DNA from: JACRLV01 sp045863555
GTDB lineage: Bacteria; Planctomycetota; Phycisphaerae; UBA1845; Fen-1342
Assembly: GCA_045863555.1 (NCBI GenBank)
Contig: BTUU01000008.1
Location: 124,001-188,000, forward strand
Reading direction: 5' to 3'
Length of the DNA: 64,000 bases
The notes beneath the pieces were generated by a model, which ran no database searches, was not told the DNA's origin, and saw nothing but the letters and a program-made list of their open reading frames with translations. The position numbers were made by a program, and so were the translations under genes. Positions 1 through 7,921 of the stretch are shown here, piece after piece (positions within the stretch are counted from its first letter, which is position 1; every line of letters starts with the position of its first letter).

Positions 1-1779
1 AGGCCAGGCGACGGTTGTCCGAAATATGCTCGGGCGAAGGCCGGAGTCGCGACAGATCAAGAGAGAAAGCGCAAAATATCGCCGTGCTTCGCTGACATCG
101 ATGGCGAGACAGCTCTCGTACGGCCAGTCAGCAATTCGCCACGGAGTACACTCCATTTGGTTGAGGAGGTCATAGACCGAGTGCAAGATCATGTCGTTCC
201 ACTGGCGCTCGGAGTCGTGTTGTCGCCGGCCACCGAAGGTGCGCGAGCGCCACGCTCGCTCCAGGCGAAACTTGGTAAGCCGTTTGATGCGCCAGCCTGC
301 CAGCTCGTGAGACAGAACGGAGTATGCCGCCCGGTCGCGGTCGTCAAAAACGATTACTGCGGTTCCCGGCAAAGACGCGCCGAGCTTGGCGATGATTTCG
401 TCGCAACCGTCGGCTTGGATCACGCGAACGTTGAAGGCGCGGCCGCAGAAGTCCTGCAGCAGATTGACAAGACCGGTAACGAAAGCGTTTCCGAGCGCGT
501 CGTTCCAATCGCCGGAAGACCGGGGGACGACGATATTCAGTTGTCGTCCAACAGCCTCCTCGAATCGGTACACTCCGCCCTTCGCCAACATTTCTCGGCG
601 TTTGCCAAAATACGCCCGATACGCAGGGATAGCGGGCTCGCTCGGCGGCCGGACTGCTCGCCCTTGCCCAAAGGTCAATTCGGGGCATGACAGCAATTCG
701 TGTTGGTCGCGAGAAGGTCGCCACAGGCTGTCTAGGACTGAAAGACCTAGACCGGTGATCGGGCTGGTGTTGAGGCTATCCCACAACGCAAGCAACTTAT
801 GTCGCCGCTCGGAGGGCGGCATCGTTGTCCGTGATCGGAGCTCGTTTGGGATCAAGCGTGGATCAAGCGGGACGCGCAAACGCAGCAATTTGGCGGCGAC
901 CGGTTTGGCGCCGGTCATCCCAGGAAAGGACACATAAGCAACTGAGTCGCTCGGGCTGATAGCGAGAGACGGTCTTTTCGATCGATAATAGTCGAAGAGC
1001 GAGTCGTAAGATTCATTTAGTAGCTTGATCGGCCCGGTCGTGGAACATGTCATTCCCCGAGCGACTTCATCAAAGTAGCACACTTGCGTGACGGCGTGGC
1101 GTACTTGGTATAGGAGGGTTCCCTTGCGGCCCTGGCGCTGTTGTCGCAGGCGATTGAACGTGCGTTGCCGGTCGTCCCTTTCGTGTGGCTGAAGCCGGGC
1201 GTCGAAATAGTCGGCAACGGTCAATTCGGTTCGAAACAGGTGGTGAAAATCAAACAGAATGCCGATCCCCGCTTCGCCGAGCGCAATCGTCGAGAACGAA
1301 AATCGCGGAAGCATCTCGATTCCCCCGGCGATGCCTTCCGGCTGGGGTGAGTGCCAGTAGCGCACGGACTGGGAGGTCCTGACGTATTGCTCCGAACGAT
1401 GAAATAGGTGCACCAGCAGCTTTTGAACAAGCTCGGCTATGACGCCTTGATCGGGATCGGCGAAAACACTCATTTGGCGGATGCCCGCGTCACGCACAAC
1501 CGCGTGCCAGCGATCGCCTTCCAGCTGAAGCGACGAGGAGCCTTGGTGCCCAGTGGCGACTAGCTCATTTCGATTGCCCGGAGCTGGGACGGCGATCATG
1601 CCATGGCGGCTTCGCAGCACGCTGCAGACACTCTGGAGAAGATGGGGCGATCTGTCGGCGGTCTCAACGCGCAACGTCCGAAGCGTCAGCTCATCGCCTG
1701 AAACAGGGGTAAGCAGACGGATGTTTGTTTCCAGGTGGGCGGTGCTGTCGCCTTCGGACACACTCTTTGGAACTTGCAT
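1..1779 (-). CDS. Long prokaryotic Argonaute (pAgo), C-terminus beyond window
   Basis: The frame is open for 593 codons to the window edge. It reads as an N-terminal region (about 1-180), a PAZ-like region with LFDYYRSKRP near 261-270 and AKLLRLRV near 296-303, a MID segment (about 400-520), and the start of PIWI. WNDMILHSVYDLLNQ followed by CLAIDVS matches the PIWI entry, with the first catalytic Asp at residue 561 (bases 97-99). The other three tetrad residues lie outside the window. pAgos use short guides to bind or cut invading nucleic acid. By my eye alignment the MID guide-pocket residues are not canonical (Tyr486 is present, Lys at +4 is Ser). The start is uncertain: ATG at 1779, or ATG at 1806; either overlaps the 3' end of the nuclease gene in another frame. 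It is the third gene of the XRE-nuclease-Argonaute operon. Confidence 0.85.
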   Translation of the reverse strand, partial: MQVPKSVSEGDSTAHLETNIRLLTPVSGDELTLRTLRVETADRSPHLLQSVCSVLRSRHGMIAVPAPGNRNELVATGHQGSSSLQLEGDRWHAVVRDAGIRQMSVFADPDQGVIAELVQKLLVHLFHRSEQYVRTSQSVRYWHSPQPEGIAGGIEMLPRFSFSTIALGEAGIGILFDFHHLFRTELTVADYFDARLQPHERDDRQRTFNRLRQQRQGRKGTLLYQVRHAVTQVCYFDEVARGMTCSTTGPIKLLNESYDSLFDYYRSKRPSLAISPSDSVAYVSFPGMTGAKPVAAKLLRLRVPLDPRLIPNELRSRTTMPPSERRHKLLALWDSLNTSPITGLGLSVLDSLWRPSRDQHELLSCPELTFGQGRAVRPPSEPAIPAYRAYFGKRREMLAKGGVYRFEEAVGRQLNIVVPRSSGDWNDALGNAFVTGLVNLLQDFCGRAFNVRVIQADGCDEIIAKLGASLPGTAVIVFDDRDRAAYSVLSHELAGWRIKRLTKFRLERAWRSRTFGGRRQHDSERQWNDMILHSVYDLLNQMECTPWRIADWPYESCLAIDVSEARRYFALSLLICRDSGLRPSIFRTTVAWP

Positions 1780-2624
1780 CGCCGGCAAACGTTCTCTTTC
1801 ATACATGGCGTAAATACCTCGTCAGCGCCATCGCGTCCGTACGTATCGAGTTCGTCCATCAACTCGATGTCCTGAAGAATGCGCGCTCGCCCTCTGCGAG
1901 TATGCTCAGCCGTGACTTGGATGGGAGACTCCAGCTCGCCTGATCCAAGGAATGCCCGTTGCGCTGTAATCGTCGTGCTCCGCATGGCAGGGTCGTTCGT
2001 TGCGAACCAGGCGTAGACGAACAGCTGAAGGCTGTCCATCGGTCCCTGCGGTAGGCCGATTTTCCAATCGATAATCCGAGTGTGATCTGGTTGCTTGATC
2101 AGTAGATCGATCTCGCCGCTGATTGTCCAATTCCGGATGCGTAGCCCGGATAACTTCTTGCCAACAAGGAACGTTGCTCCTTTCGCGGATTCGCGCAACG
2201 CTATGAGGGCTGGGGCTTCGAAGTAATAGCGGAGAGCCAGCAAGAGCTTCTCCCTTGCTCGCGCCGCTTTTTCGTCAGCAACTGGGTCCGCGTTCACGAA
2301 TTCCAGCAAAGCCCCATCCGGACCGCCGTTCGAGGGAGTACCAGCGCGGTTCGAACTAACGATTCGGTCGAAGTCTCCGAGCGCTTTTTTGATAAACCAT
2401 GCCGGGGACCAGTCGGCGCCGCGGCCGAGATGGAGCCGGATTTGACTTTCGAGAACCTTGCCCGCGAGCATATCGCAGTTTGAAAGCGCCTTGAGCCTAC
2501 GCAATTCTGCCTTCAGGTCGGCGTCAATTGGGCAGTCCTTGGCTGTCGCATAGTATTGATAGAAATACTGTGTCAGACAGGTGTCCAGCGTCATCCTGCG
2601 CGAGTATGAATAGTGGCTTCTCAT
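1686..2624 (-). CDS. Cas4/AddB-like PD-(D/E)XK nuclease with Fe-S cysteines
   Basis: This 312-residue protein has nuclease core residues in ISGEIDLLI and RIIDWKIG (Asp, then D-x-K) near residues 165-190. Its C-terminal cysteines are spaced Cx2Cx5C (VCRRCKFQRVC), with a further Cys in the N-terminal third (LSNCD). That layout is the one that binds a 4Fe-4S cluster in Cas4 and AddB nucleases. The start at 2624 gives an ATGA overlap with the stop of the XRE gene, so the two are translationally coupled. Its 3' end overlaps the Argonaute gene. The expected role is DNA-end resection or guide/target processing for the Argonaute; nucleases of this fold are known pAgo neighbours. That role is inferred from context. 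Confidence 0.8.
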   Translation of the reverse strand: MRSHYSYSRRMTLDTCLTQYFYQYYATAKDCPIDADLKAELRRLKALSNCDMLAGKVLESQIRLHLGRGADWSPAWFIKKALGDFDRIVSSNRAGTPSNGGPDGALLEFVNADPVADEKAARAREKLLLALRYYFEAPALIALRESAKGATFLVGKKLSGLRIRNWTISGEIDLLIKQPDHTRIIDWKIGLPQGPMDSLQLFVYAWFATNDPAMRSTTITAQRAFLGSGELESPIQVTAEHTRRGRARILQDIELMDELDTYGRDGADEVFTPCMKENVCRRCKFQRVCPKATAPPTWKQTSVCLPLFQAMS

Positions 2625-2989
2625 GGGCCGCCGCCTTCCTGGCCAGCGTCTCTCAGGCTTGCCAGTTTGCCGATGAGGGCTTCCCATTCGTCGCGCGAGA
2701 GTTTCATCGAAGACGCGGCTTGGAGGAAGCGCTGGGCCTCCGATGTACGCACAAGCGCATCCTCGACCTGTGACGGCATCTTGCGCGCTGCGGCAAGTAA
2801 CTCATCGGCCTCGCATCCAATGGCCTTGGCGATCCGCACGATTGTGTCGCCTGCCGGGGGTGGGATGCGGTCGTTCTCGAGCTTACTGACATACGAAAAA
2901 TCAACGCCAGCCTCCTCGGCGAGGCGCCGTTGACTGATGCCGGCATCGCGTCGGCGCGTCCGCAGCTGGTCTCCAAAAGAACGTGCCAT
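2621..2989 (-). CDS. XRE-family helix-turn-helix repressor
   Basis: This 122-residue protein has an N-terminal Cro/C1-type HTH (residues about 5-60: LRTRRRDAGISQRRLAEEAG ... VSKLENDRIPPP) and a helical C-terminal region that may mediate dimerisation. It is the first gene of the nuclease-Argonaute operon. The start ATG sits 6 nt after a -10 box, so the mRNA should be leaderless. A palindrome lies in the promoter spacer, which suggests that this protein represses its own operon. The C-terminus (SSMKLSRDEWEALIGKLASL) resembles the tail of the other XRE protein at 36482-36901 (RKFTAGQWDALIDAARRL), a type often paired with ImmA-like proteases. Confidence 0.85.
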   Translation of the reverse strand: MARSFGDQLRTRRRDAGISQRRLAEEAGVDFSYVSKLENDRIPPPAGDTIVRIAKAIGCEADELLAAARKMPSQVEDALVRTSEAQRFLQAASSMKLSRDEWEALIGKLASLRDAGQEGGGP

Positions 2990-3026
2990 GTTGAGAATAT
3001 ACTCAACGTTGAGTTGTTTGTCAACT
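2990..3026 (-). promoter_or_regulatory. Leaderless sigma70-type promoter with operator for the Argonaute operon
   Basis: On the minus strand, TTGACA (3019-3024), a 17-nt spacer and TATATT (2996-3001) form a near-consensus promoter. The ATG follows 6 nt after the -10, so transcription should begin at or next to the start codon. The spacer holds a perfect 14-bp palindrome ACTCAACGTTGAGT (3001-3014), and GTTGAG/CTCAAC half-sites also flank the -10. Overlapping half-sites across both boxes fit cooperative autorepression by the XRE product. Confidence 0.8.
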
Positions 3027-3213
3027 CACTCCCCGAAAACGGGTGCCGCGGCCATCTCATGACCGTGAGAGAGTTGCGTCAGAATTGCGTCAGAATGACC
3101 TGGGAATCAGCCTGTCAGCTAGTCCGCTTACAGTCCAGACCCAGTGACGCAACTCCTATCGCCACAGTCGTTAATCGTTGTCAGTACATGGGTTAGGATC
3201 AGGCTCTGGAGGA

Positions 3214-3255
3214 TTCCCAAGCTGGACGTCGAGGGTTCGAATCCCTTCGCCCGCT
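3214..3255 (+). repeat. Attachment-site repeat (left copy), 3' half of tRNA-Gly(CCC)-like sequence
   Basis: These 42 bp recur identically at 33886-33927. They hold an anticodon-loop-like TTCCCAA, a T-arm GAGGGTTCGAATCCCTT and an acceptor end CGCCCGC followed by T, as in tRNA-Gly. The upstream bases do not complete the anticodon stem, D-arm or 5' acceptor strand, so this is a partial copy, as left behind by integration into the 3' end of a tRNA gene. The integrase at 3371 starts 115 bp downstream. Apart from this repeat and the hairpin at 3320-3356, I see no gene in 3027-3370. Confidence 0.85.
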
Positions 3256-3319
3256 GTGATATAATGGCTGTGCCGAACGCGAGTTAGCGTACCTGCCGGT
3301 GGTCGGCAGTGCGGCTTTT

Positions 3320-3356
3320 GAAGCTCTCGAAAGTGGTACGTACCACTTTGAGCTTC
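3320..3356. repeat. Palindrome beside left att site (GTGGTACGTACCAC core)
   Basis: AAGTGGTACGTACCACTT is a perfect 18-bp palindrome (3331-3348). It is extended by GAAGCTC and GAGCTTC arms, with three extra bases on one side. The same 14-bp core recurs at 33739-33752, near the right copy of the att repeat. Placement at both ends of the island, near the integrase gene, suggests an integrase or excisionase binding site, or an operator for the integrase promoter. A TATAAT box at 3260-3265 lies between att and this palindrome. Confidence 0.6.
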
Positions 3357-3370
3357 GGGAGCCCCAACGC

Positions 3371-4612
3371 ATGGCTCGCACCCCCGCCCATCAACTTCCG
3401 TCGTACCGCCTTCACAAGCCCAAGGGCCTCGCTGTCGTCCGGCTGAACGGACGCGACATCTATCTCGGTCGCTACGGCACGCCCGAAAGCCGCAAGGCCT
3501 ATGAGCGTGCCATCGCTGAATGGCTCGCCAACGGCCGGCAAGTGCTGACACCGACGGTGGAAGCCGGACAGCCCGGCGGCGTGAGTGTGGATGAACTGAT
3601 TCTCGCTTACATGGCGTTCGCGAGTTCGTATTACGTCAAGAACGGCGAGCCCACCGGCGAGCTTCAGAACATCAAAGACTCGCTCAAGCCGGTCACGCTG
3701 CGCTATGGCTCGGAACCCGTGACACGCTTCACGCCCACGGCTCTCAAGGTCGTGCGACAGTCGATGGTCGATTCGGGGCTTTGCCGGAACCTCGTCAACG
3801 CGCGCATCAACCGCGTGCGCCGCATGATGAAATGGGGCGTCGAGAATGAACTCGTTCCCGCGACCGTGCTTCATGCGCTGCAGGCCGTGGCCCCGCTCAA
3901 GCGCGGCCGCACCGAGGCACGGGAGACCAAACCCATCGGCCCCGTTCCCGATGAGGCCGTGGATGCCGTCGTTAACGTCGTCTCTCGGCAGGTCGCCGCC
4001 ATGATTCAGGTTCAGAGGTTGACGGGGATGCGTCCGAACGAAGTCACGAACATGCGAGTGTGCGACATCGACCGGACGAAAGAGCCCTGGCTCTACGTGC
4101 CGTTCACGCACAAAACTGAGCACCACGGGCGTGCTCGGCTCATCTATCTCGGCCCCCGTGCCCAGGCCGTCCTTCAGCCCTTCATGGACCGCGACCCGGA
4201 GGCGTTTCTCTTCTCGCCATCAGAGGCCGTCGAGGACCATCGAGCCACGCTTCGAGCGAATCGCAGAACGCCGATGACACCCAGTCAGGCCGCGAGACAA
4301 CGGAAGGTCGCCCCGCAGCGTGCCGCCGGCGAGAAGTACGACCGCAGGAGCTACGCTTACGCCATCGTCCGCGGATGCGACCGCGCGTTTCCGCCACCGA
4401 AGAAGCTCAACGCCGAGGCGCGTCGCGAATGGCGACGCGCTCATCGATGGTCTCCGAATCAGCTGCGTCACTCCGCCGCAACCGAGCTTCGCCGTGAGTT
4501 CGGAATCGAAGCCGCCCGCGTCGTCTTGGGGCATACGAGCCCTGCGGTTACGATGATTTACGCGGCGGCGGATGAGACGGCCGCAGCGGCAATCATGGCC
4601 CAAGTCGGTTAG
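3371..4612 (+). CDS. Tyrosine site-specific integrase A
   Basis: This 413-residue recombinase has an N-terminal SAM-like domain and a C-terminal catalytic domain. Catalytic residues visible are Arg221 (TGMRPNEV), the NQLRH box at 363-367, His388 (LGHTS) and Tyr397 (TMIYAAA). The usual His of HxLRH is Asn363 here, a substitution I read as natural variation rather than inactivation. ATG at 3371 is chosen because it follows GGGAG and the coding composition begins there; the frame is open upstream to 3299 across the palindrome. Its place just inside the left att repeat makes it the likely integrase of island 1. Confidence 0.9.
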   Translation: MARTPAHQLPSYRLHKPKGLAVVRLNGRDIYLGRYGTPESRKAYERAIAEWLANGRQVLTPTVEAGQPGGVSVDELILAYMAFASSYYVKNGEPTGELQNIKDSLKPVTLRYGSEPVTRFTPTALKVVRQSMVDSGLCRNLVNARINRVRRMMKWGVENELVPATVLHALQAVAPLKRGRTEARETKPIGPVPDEAVDAVVNVVSRQVAAMIQVQRLTGMRPNEVTNMRVCDIDRTKEPWLYVPFTHKTEHHGRARLIYLGPRAQAVLQPFMDRDPEAFLFSPSEAVEDHRATLRANRRTPMTPSQAARQRKVAPQRAAGEKYDRRSYAYAIVRGCDRAFPPPKKLNAEARREWRRAHRWSPNQLRHSAATELRREFGIEAARVVLGHTSPAVTMIYAAADETAAAAIMAQVG

Positions 4613-4630
4613 TGGTCCCAAGGAACAGGC

Positions 4631-5797
4631 GTGGCTCGTAAGGAAGTGAAAAACCGGCTGTCCGTGGAGAACAAGGGACCGAGCGTCTCTCCGCCCGTCA
4701 TCGCTGGCCCGCATCCTGATGCGGTGCGCGAATACGAAGAATGGCTGGGTCGTAGCGCTGCGAAGTTTCACACAGCGCTTGCGCCGCTCCTCGTGCAGTC
4801 TGCGTTCGGAGCCGACCCACAGGTGATTCCGCTCGCAACCCGGCTCCTGGTTGACCATGACGAGGAACGCCACGCCCGAATCGCTTCCGCGGCTGCGCCT
4901 GACACGGCCGACTTCCCGTGCGACTTGAAGCCAGGGGAACAGCTTGGAGTTGCTGTCCTTTTCCATCCGTACCGGACGCCCGTTCTTGGGTTCGCTGACG
5001 AGAGACTTCCGGTAAGCGCATCCGCCTTGGACACCTTCGCCGAAGAACGAGTTATTCGCTGGAAGGCCCTCCAGAAGCTACGCAGGGGGACAGGCTTCGT
5101 CCTCTTGCGCGACCCTTTCTTTCAACTACCACCCAATCTGCATGAATCCGACGGAGTGCGACTGCTCATCAGCGCCCCGCCCGAGGTGCTGGCCAAGCTG
5201 GGTTTCGCCGGACGCTCCACATTTCACGGCAGCGCTCGAACCGTAGAGGTTCCGTGGAACGCCTACTCCACCGTCGTCACCCACCTCCGAACCGACTTCG
5301 CCTCGCGGGGCGGCGAACTGTTCCTAGCTGTTGTTCGATTGCCGGGAAGTTGGCAGTCTCGCCGTGTGAAGCAACAGCGTACTGAGAATCGGGAGAGCCT
5401 CCGACGGTGTATCGACGAGCGAATCGGCGAACTTGCCGATGTTCGACTCTCGGACGTGTTCGTCGGCCTTCCGGAGTTTCGACGAGAGATTGCCCAGGAG
5501 CTAAAAAGCCACCTGGAGGAGCGGCTCCGTCGCGCTGCCTACTTGCTGGAGGCCGCGCCACCCGCCGAGCGTCGCCAGTTCACGCTTTCGCTCCGCGATG
5601 AATTGAACGCCCTTGAGTTACGCGTCCAGTGCCCGAAGTGCAGCGAACCCGCCACACTGCGATTTGCGCCAATCGGCAATGCCCGCGAGGGTGCCTTCTT
5701 CTTCGAGCACGCCATGAAGGTCTACCATGCCGTCAGCACGACCCCGCCCCCGCTAACCCTCGTCCCCAAACCCCCGGACAAACGCCGGAAAACGTAG
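4631..5797 (+). CDS. Hypothetical protein with C-terminal CxxC
   Basis: This 388-residue protein belongs to no family I recognise. It has a GTG start at 4631 preceded by AAGGAA, 18 nt after the integrase stop, so it is probably cotranscribed with the integrase. The middle is mixed alpha/beta and a helical stretch near 255-315 is rich in Arg and Glu (LKSHLEERLRRAAYLLE). A CPKC pair lies near 335-338, possibly half of a zinc ribbon. There are no membrane segments or signal peptide. It may be an accessory of the integrase module, but nothing in the sequence shows a function. Confidence 0.6.
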   Translation: MARKEVKNRLSVENKGPSVSPPVIAGPHPDAVREYEEWLGRSAAKFHTALAPLLVQSAFGADPQVIPLATRLLVDHDEERHARIASAAAPDTADFPCDLKPGEQLGVAVLFHPYRTPVLGFADERLPVSASALDTFAEERVIRWKALQKLRRGTGFVLLRDPFFQLPPNLHESDGVRLLISAPPEVLAKLGFAGRSTFHGSARTVEVPWNAYSTVVTHLRTDFASRGGELFLAVVRLPGSWQSRRVKQQRTENRESLRRCIDERIGELADVRLSDVFVGLPEFRREIAQELKSHLEERLRRAAYLLEAAPPAERRQFTLSLRDELNALELRVQCPKCSEPATLRFAPIGNAREGAFFFEHAMKVYHAVSTTPPPLTLVPKPPDKRRKT

Positions 5798-5907
5798 CGC
5801 AAGCCTTTCCGACGCTTCGTCGCTTGACGACGTATACCCGATTGGGTAAACTCCTAGCAGTGGGCCACATGTCGGCCCTTCGGAACAGCAACGCACGATT
5901 GGTTCGC

Positions 5908-6267
5908 ATGATTACCATCGACCGCGAACAATTGGTTCCGCTCCGTGAAGTGCCGCGCATCTTGCCGCGCGGGGCCAATGGCCGGCATCCGCATCTATCT
6001 GCTATTTACCGCTGGGTTCGGAAGGGCATTGGCGGCGTCGTTCTCGAATCGATTCGCATCGGCGGTGTGAGCTACACGTCGCTGGAGGCGCTTCAGCGTT
6101 TCGCGGAGCGGCTTACGGCTCCCTCGACTTCCCGCGTTCCCGAATCCAGGCCAACGGCAGGTCGCGACCCAGCTTTCACGGCGCGCCGCGTCGCCGACGA
6201 GCTCGGCATTCTTTCCGATGAACGGCCAGGCGTACTTCGTTCGCGCGGAGGGCAGTCGCCATGCTGA
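5908..6267 (+). CDS. DUF1580-family HTH protein
   Basis: This 119-residue protein contains PLREVPRILPRGANGRHPH, IYRWVRKGI and VSYTSLEALQRF, the signature of DUF1580, a small wHTH-like family I associate with planctomycetes. Such proteins resemble excisionase/MerR-type DNA-binding domains: a helix-turn-helix reads a target and a short wing follows. ATG at 5908 is used; an ATG at 5869 in the same frame is an alternative. It lies between the integrase and the mobilization genes, where an excisionase or regulator would be expected. It is the best single taxonomic hint in the window. Confidence 0.75.
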   Translation: MITIDREQLVPLREVPRILPRGANGRHPHLSAIYRWVRKGIGGVVLESIRIGGVSYTSLEALQRFAERLTAPSTSRVPESRPTAGRDPAFTARRVADELGILSDERPGVLRSRGGQSPC

Positions 6268-6499
6268 CCGAGACGACGTGCGGCTTCGTGGTCGCGACCG
6301 GGCGATTCGCGGCGGCGGCGGGGCCGGGCGCACGGGACGATGCCGTCGCTTGGCTCCGTCACGCTCCCGTGCTCGGTTGCCCGACCTGTCCGGCGCATTT
6401 CGCCACGTCCGCCCGGTCCGTTTCTCCCGCGGGCGCTCGCTGCCCGTCAGCCGGGAGTGAACGGGCCAGCGTAGGCCCCCAACGAAAAGGAGAAACGCA

Positions 6500-6748
6500 A
6501 TGACGACCAAGAAGCCCGCACACACGATTCGACTCGGCAGCATCAAGGCGGCCATCTGGGCCAACGAGGCGAAGAACTCCGGCACGCGGTTCAACGTCAC
6601 CGTCTGCCGGCTCTACAAGGACGGCGACGAGTGGAAGCAGTCGGACAGCTTCGGGCGCGACGACCTGCTCGTGGTCGCCAAGGTGCTCGACTCGGCCCAC
6701 ACCTGGATTCTGGAGAACGCGAAGTCCCAGCGTGAAAACGCGGAATGA
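6500..6748 (+). CDS. Small conserved protein of mobile elements
   Basis: This 82-residue protein has a good ribosome site (AAAAGGAG, 8 nt before ATG). The sequence (IRLGSIKAAIWANE ... FNVTVCRLYKDGDEW ... SFGRDDLLVVAKVLDSAHTWI) looks like a compact beta-rich fold with a C-terminal helix. I recall near-identical small proteins as conserved hypotheticals in planctomycete and cyanobacterial accessory DNA. A single-stranded-DNA-binding-like or relaxosome accessory role is possible but unproven. A strong terminator follows the gene. Confidence 0.75.
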   Translation: MTTKKPAHTIRLGSIKAAIWANEAKNSGTRFNVTVCRLYKDGDEWKQSDSFGRDDLLVVAKVLDSAHTWILENAKSQRENAE

Positions 6749-6762
6749 CAGTCGTAAACGTG

Positions 6763-6793
6763 CGCCTGCCGGCTTCAACCGGCAGGCGTTTTT
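6763..6793 (+). terminator. Rho-independent terminator after the 82-residue gene
   Basis: CGCCTGCCGG and CCGGCAGGCG form a perfect 10-bp stem with a CTTCAA loop, followed immediately by TTTTT. It ends the integrase-to-small-protein transcription unit. Confidence 0.9.
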
Positions 6794-6823
6794 CATGGCC
6801 ATACGCACGACGAGGTACGCACG

Positions 6824-7621
6824 ATGCGACGAAGCAAAACGAGTCGCTCGGAATCGGGTTCGCCCCGGCGAAAAGAACAAGGAACCACTCCCGCGTCCGT
6901 CATGCGCCGCGACCAAGGGCCTGTCGGCCTCCGCGGGGCGAGTCGCGACGATGACGGGCGCGGACGGCGAACGGGAACCGGACCCGCTGTATCGGAGTCA
7001 CTGGTTCACTCCGAGCAGTTCGAGGACGTGAAAGCCGACGTATACCGCCGCTGCGACTCACTCGGGCCTCAGTTACTCGTGCGCGTCTTCTACCGGGTCC
7101 GCGGCACTTGGCGGCCGGCGGACGGTGACGCCTCGCTCGACCCGGGGACGCAGGCACGTGTGGCGGTCCTCGCTGACCGGGTGCTTGCCTGGGTGCTCGA
7201 CTTCTCGTTCGCATCCGCGGGGGAAGGGACCGGCGATGGAACTCCGGATTCGTCTACGGACTCCGGCCCGTCGCAAAACGGCGCGGAACGCCGCGCGGAG
7301 GGCCGCGAACCGGCTGCACCACAAGAGCGAGACGCGGAGCATTCAAACGGTCCGCATTCGCGCCATACTCCGTCTAGCGCACTACCCGACACACAAGCAC
7401 GGTGCAGTTTGTCCGACCAGCTCGCCGGCGGCCCACCGGCTCGCGCGCTCAGGTGCGGTGCACCCTCGCGTTCATTTTCTTCACACCTGATGCACCTCGT
7501 GGTGCGGACCGTAAGTGCCACTGAAAGAACGGGTTGCAGCAGTATGCAGAGCGCGTACGGCGTAAACAGGGTTGCAACGGCCACGAACCTGAATTTCCGA
7601 GACGGATACCGCCATGCCTGA
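6824..7621 (+). CDS. Doubtful open frame, possibly a small accessory gene
   Basis: The frame is open for 265 codons. Only residues about 57-130 (ESLVHSEQFEDVKADVYRRC ... VFYRVRGTWRPADGDASLDP) look like ordinary protein. The rest is low-complexity Ser/Arg/Pro sequence typical of chance frames at this GC, and the end overlaps the next gene. A second overlapping frame (7239-7490) encodes a basic peptide and is equally doubtful. If a gene exists here it is probably shorter than the open frame. No family recognised. Confidence 0.3.
   Translation: MRRSKTSRSESGSPRRKEQGTTPASVMRRDQGPVGLRGASRDDDGRGRRTGTGPAVSESLVHSEQFEDVKADVYRRCDSLGPQLLVRVFYRVRGTWRPADGDASLDPGTQARVAVLADRVLAWVLDFSFASAGEGTGDGTPDSSTDSGPSQNGAERRAEGREPAAPQERDAEHSNGPHSRHTPSSALPDTQARCSLSDQLAGGPPARALRCGAPSRSFSSHLMHLVVRTVSATERTGCSSMQSAYGVNRVATATNLNFRDGYRHA
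7452..7613. other. Possible origin-of-transfer region
   Basis: The 160 bp before the relaxase operon carry clustered inverted repeats (GGTGCGGTGCACC at 7452-7464, GCACCTCGTGGTGC at 7491-7504) and a repeated GGGTTGCA(A/G)C element. Small inverted repeats next to a ribbon-helix-helix gene and a MobF relaxase are where oriT normally lies. No nic site can be identified by eye. Confidence 0.3.
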
Positions 7622-7910
7622 GAACGTACCGGTTTCGTTCCGACTTCCCGAGGACCTCGCGACCCGCCTGAAGCAGGTCGCAACCACGTCGGGGCAGACG
7701 CTTAGTGAGGTCGCACGAGAAGCCGTTCTGGCGTTTGTCGAACAACCAGGCCCGGCAGATGGACAGGCGGACGCGAACCTCTCGGCCAAAGAAGACGTGG
7801 CTCGGCTTCGAGAGGACCTCGCCACGATGTTCGCCACCATGTTGGTGGTCTTTGCCAAGCAGAATCCGAGGGACGCTGAAGCGTGGGCTCGTGAACACCT
7901 TAGTCCGTGA
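7614..7910 (+). CDS. Ribbon-helix-helix relaxosome accessory protein
   Basis: This 98-residue protein starts VPVSFRLPEDLATRLKQVAT ... LSEVAREAVLAFVE, a CopG/Arc-type ribbon-helix-helix. A helical tail follows. Its stop overlaps a GTG of the relaxase frame by GTGA, so the two are coupled. RHH proteins directly upstream of MobF relaxases (TrwA-like) bind oriT and regulate the operon; that role is inferred from position. Confidence 0.75.
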   Translation: MPENVPVSFRLPEDLATRLKQVATTSGQTLSEVAREAVLAFVEQPGPADGQADANLSAKEDVARLREDLATMFATMLVVFAKQNPRDAEAWAREHLSP

Positions 7911-7921
7911 GGAGCAGCAAC

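Noticed and set aside
6261..6503. 80-codon frame after the DUF1580 gene
   Set aside because: ATG overlaps the previous stop, but composition is Arg/Ala/Ser-rich, it overlaps the next start and no ribosome site is seen.
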